The notes: generated by a model not told the origin, from the letters alone. Positions 21,935 through 32,871 are shown, counted from the stretch's first letter. The stretch is 64,000 nucleotides of DNA from Andrena cerasifolii (GCF_050908995.1 NC_135132.1:1545001-1609000); one strand, 5' to 3'. Translations and numbers: made by a program.

Positions 21935-22057
21935 ATGGCGTATAGTCAAAGGGGCAGAGGTGGGTGGAGAGGCGGGTGGAGAGGCCGAGGACGAAGAGGA
22001 CTATACCAGCGTGGTGGTGGCAAACGTGATACCCAAAATATTAATGTTTATTTTTAA
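21935..22057 (+). CDS. Short Arg/Gly-rich open frame, 40 residues
   Basis: ATG at 21935 opens a 40-residue frame: MAYSQRGRGGWRGGWRGRGR, then RGLYQRGGGKRD, ending NINVYF. RGG/RGGW repeats are typical of RNA-binding tails. The sequence before it ends CTTTTAG at 21913, a good splice acceptor, so this could be the last exon of a larger gene or transposon protein. GGGTGGAGAGGC is repeated, consistent with slippage. No partner exon was found and function is unknown. Confidence 0.35.
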   Translation: MAYSQRGRGGWRGGWRGRGRRGLYQRGGGKRDTQNINVYF

Positions 22058-23233
22058 TATTAATTATTTAATTAAATAAAATAATAATAATATTTAATTC
22101 TATAAAATAATAGTCTTTTTATTATTTTTTCTACCTTTTGTGGTTATAGACTGATTTCAATTCGTTTGGAATTGTCGTTATGTTTTAATCATTGCTCGAT
22201 ATAAATTGTGTATTTTCTTAATAATTCATATTCACACCTCTGTCTGTATTAATTTCCGTACACACAATTAATATTTACAATAAAGTTTATTTATTTGCAT
22301 ATATACAATTTATATTGAAGTTTACATGCATATAAACATCATCAACTACAATTTATCAATTTTATTTCATTTCATTAATGCGAATGAAAACTTTCTAACA
22401 ACAAATTCATTTCGACGTTTGCTTCTATATTAAAGTGATTCATATCCTGTTATCAAATATCATGCCCCACGATTTTATTTAAACTGAATTATTTAAAGTG
22501 ATATTAACACCATCGAAATTGTAATGCAAATTATATCACATTGTTCATGTACATATATATTCCCTCGTACACTGAATTAAATTAAATTAAATCGTATGAT
22601 CCGCGAGTACAAGTGCCGCACTGTTTGGGAATGTGATAGTTCCTACTTCCGCCACACTCACTCTGACCGCAGCACCTCACGGGCGGCGATCATGGACCTA
22701 AAGGACGGTGCATAATTGCGGGGGGTTGAGGATCTCCGCGGGGAAGGAAGGAATAATTTCAGCCATCTTGTACCGATCAACTTGTGCTGCACTCTGTAGG
22801 CGAGATTACTTATTAGTACTATTAGCGTAGCTGAGCGCAGAGGTGTAAGAAGCGAAGATTTCCGACTGCAGCGCCGCCTGCGGTGGAGTAAGGAATCTCA
22901 GCTTGTGATATCTCCGCTCTATAGAATAATATTCTTTGGTAGTTTCGTGCTATGCAAGATGCGAAGAATTGAAGATTTTCTACTTCAGCGCTCCGCTTGT
23001 ACATTGTTGGAACTACATTACGCTGGCTTTTTTGGCGGGATACCGTAACGGACATACGCGAACGTAGAGTAACCGTCATTCGTAGTGCTGTGTACATATT
23101 TCAGCTGGTGATCGTCCATCTTTTGAAGGCATCAACTAAACAGGTAAGTATTTTTTTTTTTCATTAATTTATATACTTTCGTTTTCTTTTTTTTATTTAT
23201 CTTTTTCCTCTGTCTGTTTTTTTGGTTTTTGTC
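22058..23233. other. No gene proven; MITE relic and possible 5' exon of the Merlin-type gene
   Basis: 22468-22525 is a relic of the palindromic MITE at 56529-56820 (CCCCACGATTTTATTTAAA). From about 22600 the DNA becomes GC-balanced and ends in a consensus donor CAG-GTAAGT at 23141-23149, followed by a T-rich stretch and an ATG at 23234. This is compatible with a non-coding first exon and an intron, but no transcript evidence exists. Confidence 0.35.
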
Positions 23234-24401
23234 ATGAATTCTCCTACAGCGAAACGCAAATATATTCCGAGAACTTTTCTTCGACAATGATTAGAGCGCG
23301 ATTATTTTAAACCTGGCTACAACGCGTTTTTAACGACGACTCCAAATTTCATTGTTCCGCGTGTTGTAAAAATTATATGATTAATAGCGGGTTATCAGAA
23401 ATAAAAAATCATTTTGGTACAAAATCACACGCCGAGAACGTTTCTAAATTATCCGAACGTAACAGTGCTGCTTTTGATGATTTTGATGTGAGTGATAGTC
23501 CCGAAAATATTCACGAGAAGATTCAGATTGCTGAAATTGCTTGAAATTGCTTTGAAGTTATACTTCTATTACGCATGTTATTGTTATCTTACGCGAAAAT
23601 TTCCATAGGTTCGAACGTTGTCATTTGAGTTTTCAAAGTTGCATGCTAAAAACTTATGCTTTTGCACGGCGATATTCATACGAACAAACACAGCATGAAT
23701 GTTCTATCGCTGAAGACCAAACAATTTCGAGTGAATCAATTGCAGATAGATTTTCATTCTGTAAAGTGTGCACTCTAGCGCTTGACAGACGGTATGAAAT
23801 GCAAGGTTTAATCGGTGGTCCCGGTATTATAATCGAGATTGACGAATGCAAAATTGGACGTAGGAAATTTGAAAGAGGACGTTTGCGTGAAGGTGCATGG
23901 ATATTAGGTGCAATTTTTATGGCCATTGATATTTTAAAAGTTTTTAAATAATTAAGTTTAATTTCTATTGTTTATTTTATATGAAAACTTTGGAATAGGT
24001 ATGATAGAACGAGGAGGACAGAAGTATTGTTTAGAGATATGTCCTGACAACAAAGAGACGAAAATACTCTTATTTCATTAATTGAGAAACACGTAGCAGT
24101 AGGTACAGAAATACACACTGATTGATGGAAGGGCTGCGTAAATTTAGAAAAACATGGTTACGTTCACGAAACTGTGAACCATAGCACTAATTTCGTAGAC
24201 CCGGAAAGCGGAGCTTATACACAAAATATAGAGTCGTCATGGCGTGTTTTGCGAGCTCGACTAAGTAGAGGTGGTATTAGAGAAGATACACTTATTGACC
24301 ACATGTGTGAATTTCTATGGCGTTTTGAAATAAAAAGAGATGGGACAGATGCATTTTTACAAATAATAGAAGATATTAAATATGTATATCCTGCCGATTA
24401 A
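23234..24401 (+). pseudogene. Merlin/ISXO2-like transposase with zinc-finger leader, broken
   Basis: The ATG at 23234 begins MNSPTAKRKYIPRTF. In shifted frames follow CSACCKNYM and IKNHFGTKSHAENV, a C-x2-C...H-x4-H finger of the kind seen in transposase leaders. The transposase part reads IGGPGIIIEIDECKIGRRKF (first catalytic Asp in EIDE), RGRLREGAWILGAI, then after an AT-rich gap of about 80 bp (possible short intron) IERGGQKYCLEI, ISLIEKHV, IHTD (second Asp, followed by a TGA where W is usual) and VNHSTNFVDP, then NIESSWR (Glu). It ends at 24401. The DDE order and NHSxNFVDP block are characteristic of ISXO2-like/Merlin transposases. Stops and frame changes inactivate it. Confidence 0.8.
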
Positions 24402-24978
24402 TAAAACCGTTCTAAAAATCTAATCTAAACGTGTAACTATGGTCATTGTAATTCTTCCTGCCCGGGGGAGAGGGGGGAGGGGGGATGTTTTATATTTTAT
24501 TTTGTCATTCCGACCCAATGCAAACCAGAGTTAGACTGTACGTCCGAATGAACAAGACTTATTGCGACAGAACCGAATTCCACTTTTCAACTTGTTCATT
24601 AGTATTGGTTTGGGCTAGATTATGGGGGCGGGGGGGGGGCGCCCGCTCGCGGGCGCGTAAAACATGGTGGCGAACCGATGTGAGTTCGGTAAATATTTGT
24701 TTTAAAAGTTCTGACAATTTACATTATACTATTTTGCGTCGGTAAGGTAGGGAATGACATCAAAATTATAAAAAAAAATCGAGTCGCCAAAAATCCTTCT
24801 CGCAAACATTATTTCTATGCAAAATTAACCTGTTTCCAAAATTTCAGCCAATTTGGAGCACGGGGGTTTTTCGGAAGTTTAGCCCAAAAGAGTAATTTTT
24901 GGAATATGTGGCAGTAAATTAAATGACAATATTTGGTCAGCATTCAGGATGTAAGCATTCAATTGACAGTAATCAGGA
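24402..24978. other. No gene; G-rich tracts
   Basis: G-rich runs at 24463-24485 and 24625-24640, the latter joined to a small GCCCGC/GCGGGC hairpin at 24640-24656. The frame at 24485-24745 has no known domain. The rest is AT-rich and featureless. Confidence 0.35.
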
Positions 24979-25305
24979 TGTAACGTCCCACGGGAACTCG
25001 AACCCGTTAATACCGACCGTCGGTAAAATAGAATCACTCTACGTTACCGTACAAAAGCGTACTGTATTACCGTGCAGACCCATTGTAAATACTTTTATAT
25101 ATAATTTATGATTTAAGCGAATATTAAAGGAACAAATATTATAGAGACGTTAGGAATAATTAAATGTAGCTACTGACAAAAACGCACGACAAAATGTAGT
25201 ATAATGAGCGAGTAAAATACAAAATAACAACTTGCAACTCACTGCGCATGCGCCAGCCAGCCAATTATCTGGTATAAAAGGAGGCGTGCACAGCACAGCG
25301 GCACA
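24979..25305 (+). repeat. LTR-like dispersed repeat, copy B (plus strand)
   Basis: Inverse of 2540-2876. It starts TGTAACGTCCCACGGGAACT, contains GCGCATGCGC near 25244 and a strong TATA box, GGTATAAAAGGAGGCG, at 25271-25286. These suit an LTR promoter. The two copies differ at many positions, so both are old. The end is not defined and probably lies before 25348. Confidence 0.55.
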
Positions 25306-25347
25306 TTCAATTTGAATACATTTCTATGATCAAACGAATGCTAGGGC

Positions 25348-25986
25348 CTAAGGTCGTGTTCAGATTTATTGACCGGTGAGTTTCGTAAGGCGTATTCTCC
25401 CACCATACCGCTTGCCTGCTCGGTGCTTCTTTTCTCAACGATTTTACTCTCTCTCGGGCTAGGCCTGCTCGTCACGCGGTGGGGATTCGGTGCCCGTGAG
25501 ATACGTATACACGCAGCGAAGCATTCCCACCACTTTCTCGTTTCTTTCGTGCTTTCGTTCCATCTCGCTCTCGTCTTCGCAGAACAAGTGGGAGTCAGAA
25601 ATGGTGGGGATAGCGCCACGCTCCTGACGTGTAGGCCAAACCGAGTTCATGGCGTAGAAATACATACATCAGAATAGGTGTGCGTTAGGTCCGAAAAAAT
25701 TCAGGAGCTTTATTGGTCAGAACGTTGATTCTTTCTCGATAGCTTCAACTCGTATTGGTTTACGCATAGCTTCGTAACACACAACTACTACGCTAAGAAT
25801 AAACAACAGCCACATGGTTTCGTTCAGGCGGAGCCGAGTAGCGTTCCCGTTACCCCACCATACCCTTCGGGGGCCTACCAACTTCAACTGCCAATCCACG
25901 ATCATCAGGTGATGGTGGCTGATTTCTCCTCGCGCGCTGCTCGCGAAACCAAACTCACCGTCCAATATATCTGAACACGACCTTAG
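25348..25986. mobile_element. 639-bp element with 18-bp perfect terminal inverted repeats
   Basis: CTAAGGTCGTGTTCAGAT at 25348-25365 is exactly inverted at 25969-25986. No flanking duplication is evident. The interior contains a CTCGCTCTCG-rich half and a minus-strand frame (part of 25717-26328) with SHHHLMIVDWQLKLVGP and a hydrophobic MWLLFILSVVVVCY stretch, possibly a membrane segment. I do not recognise the protein and the frame runs past the left TIR boundary, so it may be fortuitous. Confidence 0.6.
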
Positions 25987-26136
25987 AGGTAGCTTAAGTA
26001 CTATCCAATAGAATTGCAGCACGCTCCGGAGACGATAGCGACTGGTTCTCAGTGTACAAAGGTACTGGTGCTCCTTTTTGGACCTAGTATTTGTGAGGTT
26101 GAGAACTTTGATGCATATGTATATAAAGAAATATAT

Positions 26137-26404
26137 TGTTGCGAGCACCGGGTATAGGCCCGTGCATAGCCTGCTGGTGCTCGCAGCTGAAGATAGAAGA
26201 AGGTCGGCTCCCTTCAAGAGGACGATCGAGAGGCCGACGAGAAAGAGGTCTTGTACCGAACGCCATTGCGTTCGGACGTACGGGTCGCACCTTTGTAAAC
26301 TATTGGTCTGTGTAACAATATAGTTCAATCGTGTGTGCGTCCGTGTCTATTATTCTACTCCTTTGCGTCGGGGTAGCCTGCGATGAAAACGCCCTGGCGC
26401 AACA
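26137..26404 (+). repeat. 5' LTR of a Gypsy-like element, 268 bp
   Basis: Starts TGTTGCGAGCACC and ends GGCGCAACA directly before a primer site. The first 45 bp fold as a hairpin (GCGAGCACC against GGTGCTCGC). ATAT precedes it at 26133-26136. Confidence 0.8.
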
Positions 26405-26405
26405 T

Positions 26406-26423
26406 TGGTGTCAGAAGTGGGAT
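26406..26423 (+). promoter_or_regulatory. Primer binding site (tRNA-Leu)
   Basis: TGGTGTCAGAAGTGGGAT complements the tRNA-Leu 3' end as I recall it (ATCCCACTTCTGACA plus CCA). It follows the LTR by one base. Confidence 0.75.
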
Positions 26424-29400
26424 CCGTAGCCACGGATCCCGAAGATACGCGAGGAGCTGTTGCGTGCGATACGCAAGGAGCCGTTGCGTGCGATTTAGCC
26501 TGCAGCTGAACAACGAGGGACAGCCACAGAAGCGGCGACAGCAACGAAGGACAGCGGCGACGGCGGTCGAGGCCCGCCGACATCGAGGGACGAACACAGG
26601 AACAGCGGGAGCAGTGACGGCGGTCGAGGCTCGGTGACATCGAGGGACGAACACAGGAGCAGCGGGAGCGGCGACGGCGGTCGAGGACCGCCGACATCGG
26701 AGCAGTTTCGAGACTTCGGCGAGGATGCTGCCGAAAAAGGAGGACATTGCTGGGTCGGCTCTGGAAGTTCGGGAAGCCGACCCACGAAAAGGAATCCGAA
26801 TTTTGATTGTGTCGTTCTTGTTGGGTAACGTAGAAAACGGCAGGAGGCCGAATTTTGGTTTATTATTCTCGTTGGGTAATGTAGAGAACTGCGAGGGACA
26901 GTTACCCAATTAAACAAAAGAGCGTGTGACAGATGGGAGCGCGCGTCCTGAAGTTGGCTCTCGATGACGAGAAAACGTCGACGTTTTGACGTCTTTCGGA
27001 GGTTATCGCGAAAAGTGGTGTTCTGAAAGGACAGCGTGAGATGTGAGCGCAGGCAGAGATCTGTCAACTTTTCCTGTCGAGGTGCGGACGTGCGGCAGGA
27101 CGTTTAGGAGTGGTGTCGGCGGCGTTTTTGCGGCGAGAGAGGGACGAGAAGAGCGGAGCAGGGAATTTGCATTCTACGTTTGAGCTGGGAGGTGCCCAAT
27201 GGATGTGAATCTGTTTCCGGGGTCCCGAGTCGGAAACGGTCGCCAGGGCACACTGGACTACGTGCTTGTCGTCACGAGGTGTCATTGGAATTGAGGTCCG
27301 AGATTGATGCCGCGACTTGGTTTGTCTCGTTATCGCTATCTTTTCTTGTGCAAGCATGGTTTTTAAGTAGGAAGAGTTAACTTCTGCTCCCTTCTTCCTT
27401 TCCCCACTGTTTTCTTTACTATCATCCCTTTTGCCACTGGATAATGTCTCTCAGATGATTGCTCGGGCGTGTCCCATATGTTCTCCCATTGTTTCTCCAT
27501 TGTTTTTTTTTTCAATATGCCTCCCCGCTGTTCTCCCAAATATGTTTTAATGACTTGTCCCGTTCTCTTCATGTGCTTTAATCACTGTTAACCGTCGAGG
27601 ACATCCTGTTGTGTTGTCCGACAAAACTGATGTTTGGGGAAGCCCCGAACGACGTTACAAGAGGCCACGTAGGTTGCCGTAAAAAAAAAAAACGGTTTTC
27701 TGCGAGGACGGCGTGAGTCGACGAACGTCATTCCGATACAACGTTCAGCAATGCCGATTCGACTTGGAGCTGCAAGTAGAATCGAGGGGCTCGTCGGGTT
27801 CGGGGAATCGTCATCAGAAGAGGCCGAGTTAGGACGCTATAGAGGGAGCGTCGGAGTGTTGGTGGTGGAGGTGCGACTTCGACAGGGACGCAGGGACGTC
27901 CGGGAGTGCACGGACCACACCAAGGATTGGTGGGTGTACGGCTCTGGGTGGCAGTCAGGGATCCATGCAGTTGAGTTGCTGGCGAGCGGCGTCCCCAGGA
28001 GCGCGGATACCACCGAAGCAACGTGGAGGCGCCAGGAGTGCGCGGAGTTGCTAAGCTGCGACGCAGGGAGTTCGAGGGTGAACATCGTCGCAGAAAGGCC
28101 GAGTGCGAAGTCGCGACGGAGGGAGTTCGAGGTCGAATACTGTCGCAGGAACGCCAAACCCCTGAGAGAGAGCCCCGAGGAGTGGAGTCGTTTAGTCGAG
28201 ATGAGCCGTTCGTCGACCGAAGATCAAGGAAGTCTCTTGCTCGAGGACTGGTAGAAGATCTTTACGAAGAGTCGGAAGATTAGTGTTTAAGCTAATCAGT
28301 GGACTGGGTTCCGGAGGCTACCTTCGTATTCTACCCCCTTTTCTTGAGTTGTTACAGGTTCTCGATACCCCACGACGAGGGACAAGGTGTCGGGGGACTG
28401 CCACCGCGGCCGGGATACGCGCTCCCGAATTCCCCGAATGTGCCATAATAGCGCGGCGGTCCGCAGCGGGGGCGCGGACATACGTGAAAGCGCCCCGCTA
28501 GCCCCCTGGAGGAGACCCCACGAGCCCCCGGGGCGGCCGGGATGGAGGATCTCGTGAGGTACCCAGGACAAAGAAGGAGAAGGGTGGACAGCAGACGGGA
28601 AATGGCATCCCCAATCACCAGGCGGACAAGCGGTGCTTGGACCGGCTGGAGGTGATGTTGCGGAGACGGGATCGCTAACCGGACGCACAGGACGGTCCCC
28701 TGGGACAGCACCAGAGGCCTAGAAGAGGAATGGGGCCATCAGGATGCCAAGGATTGGAGTACTGGAGGAGTATGGAAGAAAGAAGAGAGAAGACTCCACG
28801 AGCTGGGAGTACTGGGCGGATTGATCGGGGAACGGGCCGATAGCAAGCTCATTGTTTAGGTGTGAACCTCTGCTTTCGTGCTCGGCTCGCCTTTCCGTTC
28901 TCCAGGTTCTCTCGGCTCCAATGTCTTTCAATACCACAATGGATCGGCTAAAGTGTTGTCGCCCGTTTATTAGGCAACCCTGCAGATAGCTGCCTGGAGA
29001 AGTACCGGAAGGAATTTGGAATTGCGTCATCCGAGGGAGCACAGGACATCGCGTCAGCCGGAGGCGCGGCCGCGAGCCGGAGCAGTTCCAGCAACCATGC
29101 GCTAGTGAGGGGACGGCTTTCACACTTTCGCACGCGAGGGACCCAGGAGCAGGAGAGGAAAAAACGGAAGAGAAAGGAGACGATGAAAAAGAATGGCAGT
29201 GCCGACCGCCGGACGACAGGACTCCTCCACCCGTTTTTGCCCAAGAAGAGGACGTGTCGCCGAAGAAAAGAAGCCTTTTTCAAGAGAGAAGCGCCCAAGA
29301 AAGAAGACGCAAGTGGAGGGTAAGGACGGGAAAATTCTTCGGGGGAATCCGCCGTACCCACGCCTTGCCCAGGGTTTTTGGGTGGTTTTTCCCCTTGGGC

Positions 29401-29533
29401 GTGAAGGCGAATGCCGAGGTGCCGGACGGAAGAGGCCACGCAGCGTTTTTCCACTCTTTCGGACCAGGGTACGGCTGTCAGCAACGAAGAGACTGCAGCG
29501 GTCGGGACAACCACTCTTTCAGAGGGGGAGGCA
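26424..29533 (+). mobile_element. Internal region of an LTR element without recognisable gag-pol
   Basis: About 3.1 kb of GC-rich DNA lies between the primer site and a purine-rich tract AGAGGGGGAGGCAG at 29520-29533 immediately before a second LTR. A 57-bp tandem repeat (GACGGCGGTCGAGG at 26559, 26616 and 26673) sits near the start. Frames of 70-280 codons occur on both strands but none shows protease, reverse transcriptase, RNase H or integrase motifs. A charged plus frame at 27751-28254 (RRDVRECTDHTKDWW) is the longest plausible Gag-like remnant. It resembles a large non-autonomous LTR element that depends on another element for enzymes. Confidence 0.6.
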
Positions 29534-29807
29534 GTGTTGCGAGCACCCTTTGGTTGGAATCCAGGGCCTGTTGGTGCTCGTGACAGGAACAAGAGGACAG
29601 CGAGAAGAAGGCGATCGGATCGATCGCCTGTCAAGCTGTCATTCGATAACCATACGCTACTACGTGCAAACGCATCGACATTTACATAATTCTCGCGCGT
29701 TTGTGATTGTATACGGTTATATCTGTTACCCTGTTCTTGTTAATGTTCTGTTGCTTCTGTTGTACTTTCGCATTAAACTTCTGCTATGCCGAGCCGAAAC
29801 CATAACA
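29534..29807 (+). repeat. 3' LTR-like sequence, 274 bp, diverged from the 5' LTR
   Basis: Starts TGTTGCGAGCACC after a purine tract and ends CCATAACA. ATAT follows at 29808-29811, matching ATAT before the 5' LTR, though in low-complexity DNA. The GCGAGCACC/GGTGCTCG hairpin is kept, but the rest shares little with 26137-26404. ATTAAA near 29773 could serve polyadenylation. Confidence 0.65.
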
Positions 29808-29917
29808 ATATACATATGCATCATATATATATATATATATATTTGTTTTTTAATGGTTTTTTGTAGCGTAGATACAAAAAAAAACATTAAAAACACAAAA
29901 AAAAGCATAAAACCATA

Positions 29918-31236
29918 TACATTCTGTCAAAAAAGTACCGGGAATTGTTCAATGAAGCACAAAATATGTACTATTCATCCAAATTTATTGTATCGCCTTC
30001 AAAGTAGGCCCCTTTCGAAATAATACACTTATGCCAACGAAGAACCCAATCATCAAAACATTTTTTAAACGCATTTTTTGGAATCAACTTCAGTACTCGC
30101 CGCGAATTCTCTTTTATGTCATCTATCGACTGAAAACGGGTGCCTCGAAGTGGTAATTTCAGTTTTGGAAAAAAAAAGTCGGCCGGAGCCATATCAGGGG
30201 GATACGGTGGCTGCTCGATAAGATTTGTTGAGTTTTTGGCCAGATATTCGTTCACAATAATAGCCTTGTGAGATGGTGCATTATCGTGGTGCAAAATCCA
30301 TGAGTTTTCTCTCCACAAATCTGGTCTTTTTCGACGAATTTGCTCTCTCAAACGCCGCATAACGCTCAGATAATATTCTTTATTTACTGTCTTACCTTGT
30401 GGCAAGAATTCTGAGTGCACAACACCGCGGTAATCGAAAAAAACTGTCAACATCACCTTCACTTTTGATCGACTTTGACGTGCTTTTTTCGGTTTCGGCT
30501 CAATTGGAAGGCGTCATGCCGAAGCTTGTTGACTGGTTTGCATGTCAAACTCGTAAACCCATGTCTCATTACCAGTTACAATGCGTTTTATGAATGTGGG
30601 GTCGGAATTGACTCGATCTAACATGTCTTCAGCGACCTTAACGCGATTGAGTTTTTGCAGAAAATTCAGGTCTTTCGGCACTAGTCGAGCGGCAACCCGT
30701 TTCATGCCCATACAATCGTTTAAAATGGTACGAATTGATTCGTGAGACACAGAAATTTCGGTGGCTACCTCTCTCAGACTTAAACGACGATTTCCAGCCA
30801 CCATTTCCTTTACTTTAGCGATGTGAAGTTCAGTTGAAGACGTTGATGGCCGACCAGAGCGAGGCAAATCTTCCACCACCTCTCGACCGCTTTTAAATGC
30901 ACTGTACCACTCATACGCACGTGTTTTTGATAAATTCGATTCACCGTAAGCCAATATGTAACATTTTCAGCGCTTCGGCACACGAAATTTCATTTGCAAT
31001 GCAAAATTTCAGACAGATTCTTTGTTCGATATTTTTATCCATTGTAAAAATCGCAAAACACTTGAGATGAACTGACACAATGGCGCACTGTAAACAAACT
31101 AAATGACAAGTGACGCTCAAGCTCCGCGTGAGTATAGAGGACAGTTGTGCCAACTTAGCGACAAAAAGAATTTCCACAAACCCTTTAAGCGAGCTATTTA
31201 AATGATCGATTCCCGGTACTTTTTTGACAAAATGTA
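29918..31236 (-). mobile_element. mariner element, 1.3 kb, full length
   Basis: The ends TACATTCTGTCAAAAAAGTA and the inverse of TACTTTTTTGACAAAATGTA enclose the element, with one mismatch in about 29 bp, flanked by TA at 29916-29917 and 31237-31238. Length and ends are normal for mariner. The transposase is on the minus strand. Confidence 0.93.
29971..31042 (-). pseudogene. mariner transposase (DD34D), inactivated
   Basis: The ATG at 31042 reads MDKNIEQRICLKFCIANEIS. After a frame change follow AYGESNLSKTRAYEWY (helix-turn-helix), EDLPRSGRPSTS, SVSHESIRTIL and RVAARLVPKDL. The first catalytic motif reads TGNETW: Asn (codon 30568-30570) replaces the Asp normally found in GDETW. A second frame change lies at about 30465-30515. 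Then come VFFDYRGVVHSEFLP, HHDNAPSH (second Asp) and PPDMAPADFFFPKLK, with 34 residues between the second and third Asp. One residue is missing in DFF-FPKLK. It ends NLDE at 29971. The enzyme is dead by mutation as well as frameshift. Confidence 0.93.
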
Positions 31237-31257
31237 TAATCGTAGCTGTAAGAAATA

Positions 31258-31270
31258 TTAACTTATTAAC

Positions 31271-31315
<45 letters not shown>
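31258..31315. repeat. ATT microsatellite
   Basis: About 17 TTA/ATT units follow the mariner element closely. Confidence 0.95.
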
Positions 31316-31984
31316 GGATTAAGTGTTATTGAATAAAGTCATTCTTAAGTTTAAAAGCTTGGATTTTAATCCTTTACTCCAAACCAACGAACCTCCACCT
31401 ATCCTATACTCGAGGGGACGCCGCTCTCCTCTCGAGCACCTGTGACGCTCAGTTGTTTCCTAACAGCCGAACGTTACAAGAATGTCAGTCATTCGATCGA
31501 ACACATTTCACGGGTGACAGTAATGGCGCCCAAAATATTTTTGTCAAATTAATGAATCTATAAATAAAAATAGAGGCTTCGAGAGCCGTAAACTTTTTTT
31601 TTCATATACACAAATTAAATAATAAATAAACAGAAACTTATGCTTGTGGTCAATAAATACATGACAGTAATTTCATCCTTTACCCTATTCCGCTGATTGG
31701 TCAAATATCGGAAGAAGCCCAGGGATCTAGGAACAAAGATTTCAAAAGATTCCGGCAATTCAACACTAGAAAATGTTCGAAGTATTCAATAAATGGGGAC
31801 GTGGCGCATAACTTGTTAATATCATCAGATCCTTTAATTTCGAATAGGAAATCACAATGCCCAACTCCGTATGTTGAATTTGAAAGCGGCTAAAATTTTT
31901 TGTAGACCGGTTATAATTCGCGCCTGAAAAATTGTCTAGACATATATTACATATAGTAGGTCGCATTCACTTATTCAGCACCAT
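31316..31984. other. No gene; possible end of an unidentified LTR
   Basis: AATAAAGTCATTC at 31335 followed by a GC-rich block and then AATGGCGCCCA at 31521 resembles the U5 end and primer site of an LTR element, but only about 10 bases of the primer site fit. The rest is AT-rich and unidentified. Confidence 0.3.
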
Positions 31985-32250
31985 TTGGATCATTTGTTTT
32001 AAGATATCTTTTCGTTATCCACACCACTGTCTCATTCTTGCCCGGCGAAGGCGAGAGTGAGATGGAACAAGAGCAAGTGGGAGGCACTGAACGCGAGCGC
32101 GGACGGTACAAGACAGACGACGCGTTGATATTTTGTCTCACTCCGTCTTTCGAACGCCTGACACTCCGTCCTTTGCGTGCGCGACGGGCGTGCGTGATGG
32201 CTGTGAGCACTCATCGTAAACACGAAATCGGCTTCCCCGAAAGCTTGACG

Positions 32251-32548
32251 CAGGCACGGCTCAAGTCTTTTTTGCGCCCTAGGCAAACTTGTCAAATTGT
32301 GCTCTTTATTATAAAACTGTTAGGGCGTAACTGTTAGGGGTTGACAAGAGGCGCAAAATGGTATTTTCATTGGTGGCATTGTTGAAAATAATTTTTAAAA
32401 TGAAATACTACAAACTGTACAACTGTTTTAAACTACGAGTAAATATTAAGAGTAAGGTTATCAAGAACCTTAATTAAATGTATAATGAAAAATGGCGGAA
32501 TTTGGCAAGCTTGCTTAGGGCGCAAAAAAGACTCGTGACGTGACTCTG
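32251..32548. mobile_element. TIR element, about 300 bp, hAT-like ends
   Basis: CAGGCACGGCTCAAGTCTTT at 32251, continuing into GCGCCCTAGGCAA, is repeated inverted near 32505-32548 (TTGCTTAGGGCGCAAAAAAG, GACTCTG). TIR homology is about 45 bp. A clean 8-bp duplication is not visible. Interior AT-rich. Confidence 0.6.
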
Positions 32549-32588
32549 GCTATCTGACCGTGGGGTCTATGCGTCGAGCAGTCACGAT

Positions 32589-32871
32589 TAGTGATGCCAG
32601 AATCGTGGAACGTGGGACAAATGCTTACCCCCACTATGACCTACCGTCGTCTCCCACTATGGCCTACCGTCGTCCCCCATTTTCTTCCCATCGCACTGCA
32701 CACAAGCATATCCCTACTTCTGTTCGTGTCTTCAGCAGGCCAACAGGCAGCTCACACAGACAGGAGTAGGGATATACTTATGTGCAGTGCGATGGGAAGA
32801 AAGTGGGGGACGACGGTAGGTCATAGTGGGGGTAAGCATTTGTCCCATGTCGCACGTTTCTGGCATCACTG
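32589..32871. mobile_element. hAT-type MITE, 283 bp
   Basis: Ends AGTGATGCCAGAA and TTCTGGCATCACTG (left outermost base mutated) with the 8-bp duplication GTCACGAT at 32581-32588 and 32872-32879. Long arms share GGGACAAATGCTTACCCCCA and CCTACCGTCGTCCCCC with their inverses. It belongs with the MITE at 15536-15718. Confidence 0.9.

Noticed and set aside
25717..26328. 203-codon minus frame with a membrane-like segment as an envelope gene
   Set aside because: It crosses the TIR of the 639-bp element, and it runs into the LTR at 26137. No fusion or cysteine pattern was found.
26383..29689. Many 60-280-codon frames as host genes
   Set aside because: They occur on both strands in GC-rich, repeat-containing DNA inside LTR boundaries and lack domains.
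31521..31531. AATGGCGCCCA as a primer binding site
   Set aside because: Only about ten bases fit, the following bases do not match a tRNA, and no LTR start was found.
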